DNA of 52,048 nt from an uncultured Gardnerella sp. (GCA_947254595.1 CAMYED010000001.1:1-52048), one strand, 5' to 3'; shown: positions 24,187-33,267, counted from the stretch's first letter. The notes: generated by a model not told the origin, from the sequence alone. Translations and numbers: made by a program.

Positions 24187-25083
24187 TCACTTTCCAGAGT
24201 CTGCTAAGTAATCTGGTATTTGCTTAGGATACTTTGGCCATGCGCCTTCCTGCGTGCACACGAATGCCGCCGTATTAACTGCTGCGCGATGCGCCTCCTT
24301 AAGGCTTTCGCCTTTAAGAATATGCGTTGTGAATACGCCTGAAAATGCGTCTCCTGCACCTACGGTATCTATAATATCTACGTGAGGCGTTGGAATAGTA
24401 GAACTTTCTCCAGTGCTTGTAATAATCGTGCTAAATGTGGATCCGCCTGTGAGAATCACATAGTCTAGCGCGTATCTAGCTTGGAACCAGCGGCAGGCTT
24501 CATCGTCAGAAGTGTCGCGAATGTTGAACATGTCTCTAAGCAGGAATAATTCTGAATCGTTAAGCTTAAGAACTGTTGCTTGCTGAAGAAGCGTATCAAT
24601 AAGATCCTTCGAATAGTGGTCGCTTCGAATATTAATATCGAAGAATTTCATTGCTCCAGGCTTAGTATGCTTCAACAGTTGAAGAATAGTGTCGTGCGTT
24701 TCTTGCGAGCGCAAGCTAAGCGTGCCGAAGCACACTGCGTCTGCGCGCTCTACTAAGTCAATAAGCTCTCTCGTGTAAAGAATATGATCCCACGCTATGT
24801 TTCGCAGAATCGTGTATTCTGGAATTCCGTTTTTAAGCGCTATTTCTACTGTGCTTGTTGGCCAAGCGTTTCGCTGAATAATTGAGGTAATTCCAGCCTT
24901 ATTGACTTTGTCAATTAGCTCGTCTCCAAGCTGATCTTGCCCAACTGCACTAATCATGCAGCTTTGCGCGCCGTGACATTGAGCATGGTATGCAAAATTA
25001 GCTGGTGCTCCGCCTACGCGTTTCCCGTGCGGAAGTAAATCCCATAAAAGTTCTCCTAGTGAAAGAACAATTGGCTTAGTCAT
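24187..25083 (-). CDS. PfkB-family sugar kinase, probably fructokinase
   Basis: A ribokinase-family kinase, 298 aa. The N-terminal SLGELLWDLLPHGKRVGGAP pattern, with Gly-Gly sugar-binding residues and NFAYH, is typical of fructokinases. The C-terminal DTVGAGDAFSG carries the catalytic aspartate and anion hole. The start ATG overlaps the end of pepP by 8 bases, so the two are co-translated. The substrate is inferred; other ketoses or nucleosides are possible. Confidence 0.87.
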   Translation of the reverse strand: MTKPIVLSLGELLWDLLPHGKRVGGAPANFAYHAQCHGAQSCMISAVGQDQLGDELIDKVNKAGITSIIQRNAWPTSTVEIALKNGIPEYTILRNIAWDHILYTRELIDLVERADAVCFGTLSLRSQETHDTILQLLKHTKPGAMKFFDINIRSDHYSKDLIDTLLQQATVLKLNDSELFLLRDMFNIRDTSDDEACRWFQARYALDYVILTGGSTFSTIITSTGESSTIPTPHVDIIDTVGAGDAFSGVFTTHILKGESLKEAHRAAVNTAAFVCTQEGAWPKYPKQIPDYLADSGK

Positions 25084-26665
25084 ATATTTCCTTTCCTGCG
25101 CGGTCGGCCATCCATGCTTCTACATCGTCAATCTGCTTTGGAATGTCGATAGATAGCCATTCTGGGCCGTTTTCTGTCATTAACACATCATCTTCGATGC
25201 GGATTCCGATTCCGCGCATTTCTTCCGGTAGCATTAAATCGTTAGCTGCAAAATACAATCCTGGTTCAATTGTGAAAATCATTCCAGGCGTAATTTTTGC
25301 GCCTTGGTAAGATTCGTAGCGTGCTTGAGCACAGTCGTGTACGTCTAAGCCAAGATGGTGTGCAACTCCGCAAGCATGCCAGCGGCGGTGCTGCTGACCT
25401 TCAGGGGATAATGATTCTTCAACGCTTACTTTCAAAATTCCCCATTCGTGTAAGTGTTCTGCTAGAACGCGCATGCACGCATGGTGAATGTCGGAGTATG
25501 TTGCGCCCGGCTTGGCTGCTTCAAAGCCTGCTTGCTGGGCGTCAAGAACACACTGGTAGAGTTTCTTTTGTAGGTCTGTGAATTTTCCGTTTGTTGGGAA
25601 AGTGCGCGTAATGTCTGCTGTGTAAAGGCTGTTTACTTCAACGCCGGCGTCAATAAGAAGCAGTTCTCCGTTTGAAACTACGCCCGTGTTTCGCATCCAG
25701 TGCAAGATTGGAGCGTGCTTTCCGGAAGCAACGATTGTATCGTATCCGACTTCGTTGCCTTCCTCGCGAGCAACAGAATTAAAAGCGCCTTCAACCATTC
25801 GTTCGGAATGTTCTTTTCCAAGCGCTTGAGGCAATCGTGTAAGCATGCGGTCAAAGCCGAGTTTTGTTGCTGCAACCGCTTTGAGCATTTCTCGAATTTC
25901 GTAATCATCTTTAAGCATGCGTGCTTCTGCTGCAAATTCGTGCAGTTTGTCGTCTGCGGCAATGTTGGCGTCTTCGTCAGTAAAGCCGCTCGCTTCTCGC
26001 ATTGTTTCAACTTGTGCGGTAAGCTCCGGGTCGGTTTCGCGAATAATGCGTACGCGAACGCCTTCATTATTTGCGTCGTCGCCTACGTTTTTTGCAATAG
26101 CTTCCTCGAGTTCTGCAATATCGCGCGTTTCAATGCCTGTCATTGCTTTAAGCTCTTTTAAGCCTGCACGTGGGCCAACCCAGTATTCTCCGTAGTGTGG
26201 GTCCTTGTAGAATGCGGACGTGCTGTTGTCTGCTCGCGGCGCAACGAAAAGTTCTGGAATATGCGTTTTTCCTGCTTTTGCTTCTTCGCCGTCTTCCCGA
26301 ACTGGCTCCATAACCAGTACGGCTCCGGCTTCGTAATCTTGGCCTAAGCCAGTGTAGTAAGCAAAAGTAGTGTCTGGGCGGAATGCGTAATCGCAGTCGT
26401 TGTTGCGGACTTTTGGTTGGCCGGCAGGAATAATTAGGCGCTCGCCTGGGAAGCGTTTAGAAAGAGCTTCTAAGCGTGCTGGAATGTATTTGCTGGATTC
26501 AAGAGGCTTAACTTCTGGCTCCTGATTGTCCCAGCTGCTTGTCATAAAATCTTTGAAAGAATCGCTATTTGGTCGAAGGGAACGATTGTTGACTCGGTCT
26601 TCTGCCTTTTGCGTACCGTCAGCTTTTAGTTCTTCGCCGTGCTCTGTTGGTGTATATTCTGCCAT
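25076..26665 (-). CDS. pepP: Xaa-Pro aminopeptidase (M24B, PepP-type)
   Basis: Removes N-terminal residues preceding proline; cytoplasmic, 529 aa from the chosen start. The pita-bread metal ligands are visible: Asp in DAGVEVNSLYTADITRTFP (two Asp), His in ACGVAHHLGLDVHD, Glu in FTIEPGLYF and Glu in GIRIEDDVL. The N-terminal AMP_N domain spans about 50-200. ATG 26665 is chosen because AAGGAG lies seven bases upstream; a longer frame upstream has no such site. It is the first gene of an operon with the sugar kinase. Confidence 0.94.
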   Translation of the reverse strand: MAEYTPTEHGEELKADGTQKAEDRVNNRSLRPNSDSFKDFMTSSWDNQEPEVKPLESSKYIPARLEALSKRFPGERLIIPAGQPKVRNNDCDYAFRPDTTFAYYTGLGQDYEAGAVLVMEPVREDGEEAKAGKTHIPELFVAPRADNSTSAFYKDPHYGEYWVGPRAGLKELKAMTGIETRDIAELEEAIAKNVGDDANNEGVRVRIIRETDPELTAQVETMREASGFTDEDANIAADDKLHEFAAEARMLKDDYEIREMLKAVAATKLGFDRMLTRLPQALGKEHSERMVEGAFNSVAREEGNEVGYDTIVASGKHAPILHWMRNTGVVSNGELLLIDAGVEVNSLYTADITRTFPTNGKFTDLQKKLYQCVLDAQQAGFEAAKPGATYSDIHHACMRVLAEHLHEWGILKVSVEESLSPEGQQHRRWHACGVAHHLGLDVHDCAQARYESYQGAKITPGMIFTIEPGLYFAANDLMLPEEMRGIGIRIEDDVLMTENGPEWLSIDIPKQIDDVEAWMADRAGKEIYD

Positions 26666-26683
26666 TATGCGACTCCTTAACAC

Positions 26684-27300
26684 TTCTTTACACTTCTTTT
26701 GTGTGCAAATAAAATAAACTAGGCAATAAACTAGACAATAACTAACATAGTCTTATTTGCTGTTTTATGCGAGCTTTTAATTAGCGAAAATGTAATATTT
26801 TTATGTAATTTACAAAACAATTGTATGCGAGTATTAGTATTAGCTTTCTTCTTAAAAAATTATAGTTTGATTAACGGTTCTTGTTTGGCGTGGCGCGAGT
26901 TTTGGGGGATTCTACTTGGCGTTGCGCGAGTTTTGGGGGATTTCTCTCCTCGAACGCCCCGTCCTTCAGTCGCTCTGGTTGCTAAAGGTTCTCATGTCTA
27001 CTTCGTTCTCTAAGAACGTTGCTCCATCAGTCCTCTTTTAGTTCTCGTAGAGAAATCCCCCAAACTCTGCGTGTCAATTCGTTAATAACCTCATCTTATC
27101 GCAGAGATTTTTCGATTTTTCTTCTTCACTCGGCGAATCAGCAGCCTGCGGCTCTGACGTTCACCTCGCTCAGTGCGAAAAATCTCAAATCTCTACCACA
27201 CTAATATCCACACGACTGAAGGACAGCAAGTATTGAGTTGTAAAATAGCCTATAGTTTGATTGACAGCTCTTGTTTGGTGTGGCGCGAGTTTTGCGCGCG
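26684..27300. repeat. Repeat-rich non-coding stretch, GCGCGAGTTTTGGGGGAT family
   Basis: No credible gene. Two direct copies of a roughly 42-base module (ATAGTTTGATT..., about 26863-26905 and 27249-27291) each end in TGGCGCGAGTTTT. Core copies sit at 26888-26911 and 26919-26956, and an inverted relative, AGAAATCCCCCAAACTC, lies at about 27050-27066. An AGAGATTT...GATTTTTC arm near 27103 is complementary to GAAAAATCTCAAATCTCT near 27177. CTGAAGGACAGCAAGTATT (27216-27234) recurs at 40068-40086. Confidence 0.7.
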
Positions 27301-27315
27301 CTTTGACAGTTCAGC

Positions 27316-27365
27316 ACGCGCGTTAGTTTCGTTACAAGCGCGTACAGGGAATAACATTTCTCAAG
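27316..27365. repeat. Single unit of the 52-bp palindrome family
   Basis: CGCGTTAGTTTCGTTACAAG with CGCGTACAGGGAATAAC is one unit (register TTAC at 27332). The positions 52 bp to either side show no unit. It is followed by TCAAGCGCTCAAGCAG, just as the last unit at 29849 is. Confidence 0.8.
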
Positions 27366-27392
27366 CGCTCAAGCAGGCTGGAAAACGCGAAA

Positions 27393-27457
27393 ACAGTAAA
27401 AACAAAAAAGCTTTCGGTTTTGAAAGAACCCCTAGTAGTCCAAACAAAACCGAAAGC
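27393..27457 (-). terminator. Long-stem terminator downstream of surface protein gene
   Basis: GCTTTCGGTTTTG (27410-27422) is exactly complementary to CAAAACCGAAAGC (27445-27457). On the minus strand TTTTTTGTTTTTACTG follows. It lies about 320 bases beyond the surface-protein stop, and the space between (27458-27777) shows no gene. The same CAGTAAAAACAAAAAAGC tail occurs at the terminator at 29.9 kb. Confidence 0.8.
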
Positions 27458-27777
27458 CAACTACACTCAACAATGAAAACACCAAGCCCGCTAGAAACCA
27501 TTGCGAAAAAAGGAAATTCAGCAAAACAACGGTAACAGCCAAGCATCAATGAATCCACTACAGCAAAAAGCCCTACACTTTCCGCCTACACTATGAGTGC
27601 AAAACCATAACAAAGCAAGCACGAAACATAAACGCGCTCACCTCGAAAAGTTAGCCAGCAGACCCGCGAAGCAAAGCCGCTTTAGTAAGCCCGCCAGCCA
27701 ACAAAAGAGTAAACAGCCAAGTAGCCGCCAGAAACACTAAGCCTCCAGCAAACTACCTGGCCATCCTCCCTCTCAGC

Positions 27778-29319
27778 TTAGTGACGGATCTTGCGAAGAG
27801 CAGCACCCATACCAGCAAGAACAGAAGCAGCAACAGCAGCCAAAGCTACAGCAGCACCAGTCTTAGCCAAAGGAGCAGCCTTATCAGCGCACTTCTTAGC
27901 ATCAGCCTTCTTATCAGCACCGCAAGCCTTACCGCACTTCTCAGCAGCAGCCTGAGCATCCTTACCAAACTTACCGCTCAAAGCCTGAGCATAAAGCTCC
28001 TTAGCAGAAGTAATATCTGGGAAGTTTGGAGTCAAAGGATCAGCAGTCTTTACAGGAGGAAGCAAAGCTGGGTTCACACCCATCTCAATAGCCTTATTGT
28101 AAAGACGCTTGTACTCGCTCAAAGCATGATTGTAAGCGGCAACAGAAGCAAACGCATCCTTACGAGCAGCCTCAAACTTAGCAAGAGCATCAGCAAGAGC
28201 CTTCGTAGCGCGAACAACATGAGCATTAGCACGATCAACAGCATCGCTCAACTTAGTCTCGGTAGCAGAATCGGTAGCACCCTTAGCCAAGAAATCAGTC
28301 AAAGCCTGCTTAGCAGCAGCAGCGGCAGCCGTACGAGCATTAAACTCAGCCTCAGCAGCCAACAAAGCCTTACGAGCATCCTGGTAAGCCTTGAGCTTAA
28401 CAGCATGATTATTCTCAGCATTCTGCAAGTTCATAGCAGCAAAACGAACATAATCAATAGCCTGAGACTGAGTAGTAGGGTCCAAAGCATCAGTCAAGAA
28501 GTTAAACGGATCAGAAGCTGGAGTCTGAGGAACAGGCTTTGGTTCTGGCTTTGGTTCTGGCTTAGGAGCTGGCTTCTCACCCTTCAGAGCAGCCAACTGA
28601 GCATTATAAGAGTCAAGCAAAGTCTGCTGAGTAGCAACCTTATCCTTAGCATCATTCAAAGCCTTAACAAGATCAGCGTAAGCACCATTCTTGTACTCGT
28701 CAAGAGTATCCTGAGCAGTCTCTAATTCGGACTCAGCAGCGCTCACATTACCGTCGGTAAGTGCATCAAGCTTAGCTGCAGCTCCAGTAATAGTACCAAC
28801 GAGAGCTTTAAGCTGTGCTTTAGCAGCGTCAAACTTAGATTGATCAGCATTGCCAGCCTTAGTAAGAGCTGTAACATTAGCCTGAGTTACACTAGCAGCT
28901 ACAAGCGTAGTGGAATCAGCGAAGAGAGCCTTAACATCAGTAACATACTTAGTGAAAGCAGATTCAGCATCCTTCTTAGTCTTCTCGGCAGCCTTGTATG
29001 CAGCGTGATCAGCCTTAGCCTTCTCTACAGCTTTCTTAGCCTTCTCTACAGCCTGCTCTTTTTCATCAAGATCGCCTAAACCAGCCTTATCCAAAGCCTT
29101 CTTAGCGTCCTTTACTTCCTGCTCAGCATCAGCCTTAGCCTTCTTAGCAGACTCAATCTTAGATTCAAGAGCGGCGATAGCAGCCTTATTATCAGCCTTC
29201 TGCTCAGTCTTCTGATCGCCCTTTGGAGCGTCAGCAGCGAAAGCTGGGGCGGCGAAAGCCATACCGGAAAGCAAAGTAGCGCCAGCAGCGAATGCGGCGA
29301 TAGCCTTCTTATTCAACAT
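27778..29319 (-). CDS. Secreted coiled-coil surface protein with LAKTG sorting motif
   Basis: A 513-residue cell-wall protein of unrecognised function. Residues 1-29 form a signal peptide (MLNKK, hydrophobic core, then AFAAPAFAA). Long Ala/Lys/Glu/Asp-rich segments (about 35-260 and 330-430) look coiled-coil, separated by a Pro/Lys linker (KPEPKPEPKPVP, near 280). The C-terminus has LAKTG (484-488), a 20-residue hydrophobic stretch and RKIRH, a sortase signal of the LAXTG kind used by class E sortases. The ATG at 29319 has AGGAAA upstream. It sits between two palindrome-array sites, apart from neighbouring housekeeping genes. An adhesin or coat role is possible but not shown. Confidence 0.85.
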   Translation of the reverse strand: MLNKKAIAAFAAGATLLSGMAFAAPAFAADAPKGDQKTEQKADNKAAIAALESKIESAKKAKADAEQEVKDAKKALDKAGLGDLDEKEQAVEKAKKAVEKAKADHAAYKAAEKTKKDAESAFTKYVTDVKALFADSTTLVAASVTQANVTALTKAGNADQSKFDAAKAQLKALVGTITGAAAKLDALTDGNVSAAESELETAQDTLDEYKNGAYADLVKALNDAKDKVATQQTLLDSYNAQLAALKGEKPAPKPEPKPEPKPVPQTPASDPFNFLTDALDPTTQSQAIDYVRFAAMNLQNAENNHAVKLKAYQDARKALLAAEAEFNARTAAAAAAKQALTDFLAKGATDSATETKLSDAVDRANAHVVRATKALADALAKFEAARKDAFASVAAYNHALSEYKRLYNKAIEMGVNPALLPPVKTADPLTPNFPDITSAKELYAQALSGKFGKDAQAAAEKCGKACGADKKADAKKCADKAAPLAKTGAAVALAAVAASVLAGMGAALRKIRH

Positions 29320-29334
29320 AATATTTTCCTTTCT

Positions 29335-29358
29335 TCTTCTCCTCGTGCAGGTACACGA
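29335..29358 (-). promoter_or_regulatory. Hairpin in 5' leader of surface protein gene
   Basis: CTCGTG and CACGAG pair around a 6-base loop just before the purine-rich ribosome site, with a T-run upstream rather than downstream on the coding strand. It may affect mRNA stability or translation; it is not a terminator for this direction. Confidence 0.45.
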
Positions 29359-29434
29359 GAAAAAACCTAAACCCACAACACCGAAGCGTTGTGAATAACT
29401 GCCCGCAAGACTCACCAAGCTGGCAGCTGTTATT

Positions 29435-29466
29435 AACATACCCCCCCCCCCGTTCGTAAAAGTCAA
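29435..29466 (-). promoter_or_regulatory. Candidate phase-variable promoter with G11 spacer
   Basis: On the coding strand TTGACT (29466 to 29461, five of six matches to the -35 consensus) and TATGTT (29440 to 29435, four of six to -10) are separated by 20 bases. Of these, 11 are an uninterrupted G run (29441-29451). The start codon is about 110 bases downstream of the expected transcription start. Loss of three Gs would give the ideal 17-base spacing. Confidence 0.6.
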
Positions 29467-29729
29467 GCGTCAACACGCGCTACCCAACAGTAAATTATCC
29501 ACATTTCACGTTAAAAAATACTAATAACCCACCAAATACCGTAAAAAATACGGTATACGCGATGTTTTTTCGTAAAAAATGCTAAATTCAAGGTTTTCAA
29601 AGTTTTTTCCCAGAAAACTCTCAGGAAACGCGCGCACACTCCCCTGCCCCACGCCAAAACCCTTGCAAAACCGCCACTCCACGCGCGACACTCCGAAGCA
29701 CCACCAACCCGCACCTAACCGCAACACCG

Positions 29730-29880
29730 CGCGCGTTAGTTTCGTTACGCGAGTGTAAAGCAACTAACGCTTTTTGACGCGATTACGTTATTCCCTTTAC
29801 ATCCGCGTAAAGCCGCTGCCGATCTTACGATAGATTCCGGCATTTTCGTTACAAGCGCGTACAGAGAATAACATTCCTCA
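29730..29880. repeat. 52-bp-pitch palindrome array 4 (three units)
   Basis: Register points fall at 29745, 29797 and 29849, exactly 52 bp apart. A secondary dyad TAACG...CGTTA is centred at 29777.5, midway between the first two. It is followed by CTCAAGCGCTCAAGCAG and the sepF-side terminator. The rest of 29467-29729 is A+T-rich, with no gene seen. Confidence 0.9.
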
Positions 29881-29913
29881 AGCGCTCAAGCAGACCGGAG
29901 TGCGCAAAAGCAG

Positions 29914-29993
29914 TAAAAACAAAAAAGCAGCGCAAGTCGAGCGACCAGTTAATCGAAACAATCAACCAACAAGTCAATCGACAAGCGCTGCTT
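29914..29993 (-). terminator. Terminator downstream of sepF
   Basis: On the minus strand AAGCAGCGC and GCGCTGCTT pair, extended by GTCGA/TCGAC, and TTTTTTGTTTTT follows. It lies about 140 bases after the sepF stop. The intervening DNA is CAA/CAG-rich short repeats without a gene. Confidence 0.8.
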
Positions 29994-30132
29994 AAACAGC
30001 TCAATCAGCTCAATCAGCTAAACCAGGTCAACGAGCCAGAACTAAACGAGCCAATAACTCAACAAGCCAATAACCAAACAAGCCAATCAGCTTAAATAGC
30101 CTAAATAAATTCTGCTACACGCAATACGACCT

Positions 30133-30594
30133 TTAAGAGAACAAGTCGCGAGCAGTATTACCGTCCGGAGCATCCTCCACTTTAATATTCACTTGAGCAG
30201 GGCTTAAAAGGAACACGCGCGGCGTTACACGCTCAATAGAACCGCGAACACCAAACACAACGCCGGCAGAAAAATCGACAATGCGATAAGCAACCGACTC
30301 CGTAACACCAGTCAAATTCAAAACAACCGGCACGCCGTCACGCAAAGCACGACCAACCATCTGCGCATCGTCATAAGACTTCGGGTGAATGGTAGTAATA
30401 CGGCTCATGCGATTAACATTCGACCGAGTAGAAGCACCAGTACGCGAGTCGCTGCCACGCTGAGGCACAACAGGAGTTACCGAATGATCATTGTCGAAAG
30501 AAGTCTCTTGAGCATCGTCTTCAACATAATCCTCATCTTCCGGCACATCTGCCATACCAACGTATGACATCACGTTCTTCATAAAACCAGCCAT
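30133..30594 (-). CDS. sepF: Cell division protein SepF
   Basis: A cytoplasmic FtsZ-bundling protein that ties the Z-ring to the membrane in Gram-positive bacteria and replaces FtsA in actinobacteria, 153 aa. The N-terminal MAGFMKNVMSYVGM is the likely amphipathic membrane helix. An acidic linker (20-50) follows, and then the SepF core with IHPKSYDDAQMVGRALRDG, VVLNLTG and RIVDFSAG. The start has GGAGGG upstream and lies 24 bases after ftsZ, so the two form an operon. The yggT and divIVA genes that often follow in actinobacteria are absent here. Confidence 0.95.
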   Translation of the reverse strand: MAGFMKNVMSYVGMADVPEDEDYVEDDAQETSFDNDHSVTPVVPQRGSDSRTGASTRSNVNRMSRITTIHPKSYDDAQMVGRALRDGVPVVLNLTGVTESVAYRIVDFSAGVVFGVRGSIERVTPRVFLLSPAQVNIKVEDAPDGNTARDLFS

Positions 30595-30618
30595 GAAGCA
30601 ACCCTCCTCTCGTTCTAA

Positions 30619-31830
30619 TTAACGCAGAAAATCAGGAATATCTAATTCATCCGGTTCAGCTGCAGGTTGCTGCTGAGTAGGCATTGGTGAATACTGCTGA
30701 TTAACCGCAGAATCAAACATAGAAGGCACAGAAGCTGGCTGCTCCACTTGCTGAACAGGCTGAGCTTCTTCTTTCACAGCAGAAGTAGACCTCGCTGGAG
30801 CAACAGGCTTAACATCCGCCTGCATGTCAACAAACTGTCCAGCTTTTGCCGAAGACTCCTCCGCCTTAGGATGAGAATCAAAACCTGCAGCAATAACAGT
30901 TACACGCACCTCGTCTCCGTAAGAATCATCCAAAGAAAGACCCCAAATAATTTGGGCTTCCGGATGAATAGCCTTACGAACAAGCTCAGTAGCAGCAGAC
31001 GCTTCCTGAAGCTTCAAATCGTTTGGACCAGCAATATTAATCAAAGCACCGTGAGCACCCTCAATGCTTTCCTCAAGCAACGGAGAGCTAATAGCAATCT
31101 CAGCAGCCTGAGTTGCACGATCTTCACCCTTAGCGGAACCAATACCAAACAGAGCAGTACCAGCGCCACGCAAAATAGCGGTAACGTCGGAGAAGTCAAC
31201 ATGAATATAAGAATTTGTTGTAATCAAATCCGTAATACCCTGCACGCCAGCAAGCAATGCGGTATCAGCCGTCTTGAACGCATCAATAATACCAATCGTA
31301 CGATCGGAAATCTCCAACAAACGATCGTTTGGAATTACGATTAACGCATCAACTTCCTTACGAAGATTCTCGATGCCAAGTTTTGCGGACGCAGCACGCT
31401 GCGGTCCCTCAAAACCGAATGGACGCGTAACCACTGCAATAGTTAATGCTCCCTGCTGATGCGCAGCGCGAGCCACAATTGGGCTTGCACCAGTACCCGT
31501 GCCACCACCTTCACCGCAGGTAACAAACACCATATCGGCACCCTTAAGCGCCTCCTCAATATCTGACTGATGATCCTGGGCAGCCTTCGCACCCTTTTCA
31601 GGATCAGCACCAGCACCAAGGCCTCGGCTTGAAGCATCGGATAATGAAATCTTCACATCAGCATCAGAACGCAGTAAATCTTTAGCGTCAGTATTAATGG
31701 CTACAAATTCTACATTCTGTAGACCCTCGCTGATCATCCGATTGACAGCGTTACCGCCGGCACCACCGACGCCGACTACCTTGATGATGGTTTTGTCGTT
31801 GAAATTGTCAGTCTGGGCAATCTCGCTCAC
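30619..31830 (-). CDS. ftsZ: Cell division GTPase FtsZ
   Basis: A tubulin-like GTPase that forms the division ring, 403 aa. GGAGGNAVNRM (22-32) and the tubulin signature GGGTGTG (108-114) bind GTP. NTDAKDL and the T7-loop region with DFSDV are present. The C-terminal tail after a Pro/Gln-rich linker ends in LDIPDFLR, the segment that binds SepF. The start is a GTG with CAGGAG six bases upstream. It is the promoter-proximal gene of ftsZ-sepF. No murC or ftsQ lies upstream, unlike many dcw clusters. Confidence 0.98.
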   Translation of the reverse strand: MSEIAQTDNFNDKTIIKVVGVGGAGGNAVNRMISEGLQNVEFVAINTDAKDLLRSDADVKISLSDASSRGLGAGADPEKGAKAAQDHQSDIEEALKGADMVFVTCGEGGGTGTGASPIVARAAHQQGALTIAVVTRPFGFEGPQRAASAKLGIENLRKEVDALIVIPNDRLLEISDRTIGIIDAFKTADTALLAGVQGITDLITTNSYIHVDFSDVTAILRGAGTALFGIGSAKGEDRATQAAEIAISSPLLEESIEGAHGALINIAGPNDLKLQEASAATELVRKAIHPEAQIIWGLSLDDSYGDEVRVTVIAAGFDSHPKAEESSAKAGQFVDMQADVKPVAPARSTSAVKEEAQPVQQVEQPASVPSMFDSAVNQQYSPMPTQQQPAAEPDELDIPDFLR

Positions 31831-32032
31831 CGTTGTCTCCTGTCACTCACGCACGTTTACACAATATTTTAGCGCAAAACGCTCGATACTGACGACGTTT
31901 TCACAATAAACTGAAAAAATGTCACTTCTTTGATAATACACCGGGCTATACGCAAATATACACAAAACGTTATTTTATTTGCAAACTTGCAAACTAATCA
32001 GACTACAAAAACGCTGATAAGCCTAGAAAAAT

Positions 32033-33187
32033 CTAGTAACTAGCGTCCATAGGATCGTCGCCAAACAGTGCCTCACGCTCCTCGTGACTCGTAGTACGAG
32101 AATCCAACCAGCCGTATGGCAAATGAACTTTTTTAGCAAAACGCACGCGTCCACGCGGCGTGTCTAACGCTTGTTCCGGCAAACGAAGCGAGCCATCAAG
32201 CATATTAAGATTGCGCTGAACATCCGCAATAGTCTCGCACTCCATAAACGCCTTACGTGTGCCTCCACCAACCGGAAAGCCCTTCAAATACCAAGCAATA
32301 TGCTTACGCAAGTCGTGAACAGCCATACGCTCGTCGCCATCATAAAACTCAACCAAAAGATTTAAGTGACGCAAAATAACGGAACCAACTTCCGCCAAAG
32401 TAGGATTCACACGCTCACCACTACCCGCGCAAGCGTTACGAATATCAGCAAAAATCCAAGGACGACCCTGGCAACCACGGCCAATAGCAACACCCGCGCA
32501 ACCAGTCTCCTGAAACATTGCGAGCGCATCCTCCGCACCCCAAATATCGCCGTTACCAAAAACGGGGATATTTAGCGCCTCAACCAGCTCCCCAATACGC
32601 TGCCAATCTGAATGACCACCGTAATATTCTGCAGTTGTGCGAGCGTGCAAAGTTACAGCAGCGCATCCTTCTTCTTGCGCAATATGACCAGCTTGAATAA
32701 AAGTTTCATGATTCTCGTCAATACCAACACGGAATTTAGCAGTAACAGGGATTCCTGCAGGCTCACACACAGAAACAACGCGATGCAAAATCTCCTGCAA
32801 CAAATCCGTTTTCCAAGGAAGCGCAGAACCGCCTCCACGCCTTGTTACTTTAGGAACCGGGCAGCCAAAGTTTAAGTCAACGTGGTCGGCCATGTTTTCG
32901 TCAACAACAATTCGAGCAGCTTGCTCAACAATAGAAGGATTAACACCATAAAGCTGCAAGGAGCGCACTTTTTCACTAGGCGCAAAACGGCATAAACGCA
33001 ACGCTTTCGGGTTTCTTGCAACCAACGCGCGCGCCGTAATCATTTCTGCCACGTAAAGCCCGTCCGGACCAAATTCACGGCAGATTACGCGAAAAGGCCA
33101 GTTAGTAATACCAGCCATTGGAGAAAGAACAACAGGAGTAGCAATATGAACTTTCCCTAAATCCACTGGTTTTATAGAAAAATTCAT
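32033..33187 (-). CDS. dus: tRNA-dihydrouridine synthase (DusB-type)
   Basis: An FMN-dependent reductase forming dihydrouridine in tRNA, 384 aa. VLSPMAGITNWPFRV binds FMN at the N-terminus, VDLNFGCPVPKVTRRGGGSA holds the catalytic cysteine region, and TLHARTTAEYYGG and VFGNGDIWGAEDA complete the TIM barrel. A helical domain follows. It lies 80 bases after glyS on the same strand and is probably co-transcribed. Confidence 0.94.
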   Translation of the reverse strand: MNFSIKPVDLGKVHIATPVVLSPMAGITNWPFRVICREFGPDGLYVAEMITARALVARNPKALRLCRFAPSEKVRSLQLYGVNPSIVEQAARIVVDENMADHVDLNFGCPVPKVTRRGGGSALPWKTDLLQEILHRVVSVCEPAGIPVTAKFRVGIDENHETFIQAGHIAQEEGCAAVTLHARTTAEYYGGHSDWQRIGELVEALNIPVFGNGDIWGAEDALAMFQETGCAGVAIGRGCQGRPWIFADIRNACAGSGERVNPTLAEVGSVILRHLNLLVEFYDGDERMAVHDLRKHIAWYLKGFPVGGGTRKAFMECETIADVQRNLNMLDGSLRLPEQALDTPRGRVRFAKKVHLPYGWLDSRTTSHEEREALFGDDPMDASY

Positions 33188-33267
33188 ATTGCTTTAACTC
33201 CATTCACTTTAATAATATTTTTGCTATTTATTTTGATAGCGATTTAGCAATTTTTACTAAGCGATTA

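Noticed and set aside
26684..27777. Small genes in the repeat island
   Set aside because: Open frames of 60-120 codons overlap repeats and terminator stems, lack ribosome sites and show no protein-like composition.
29320..29466. N-terminal extension of the surface protein through the poly-G tract
   Set aside because: The frame is open, but the signal peptide and ribosome site place the start at 29319, and the promoter elements lie inside the extension.
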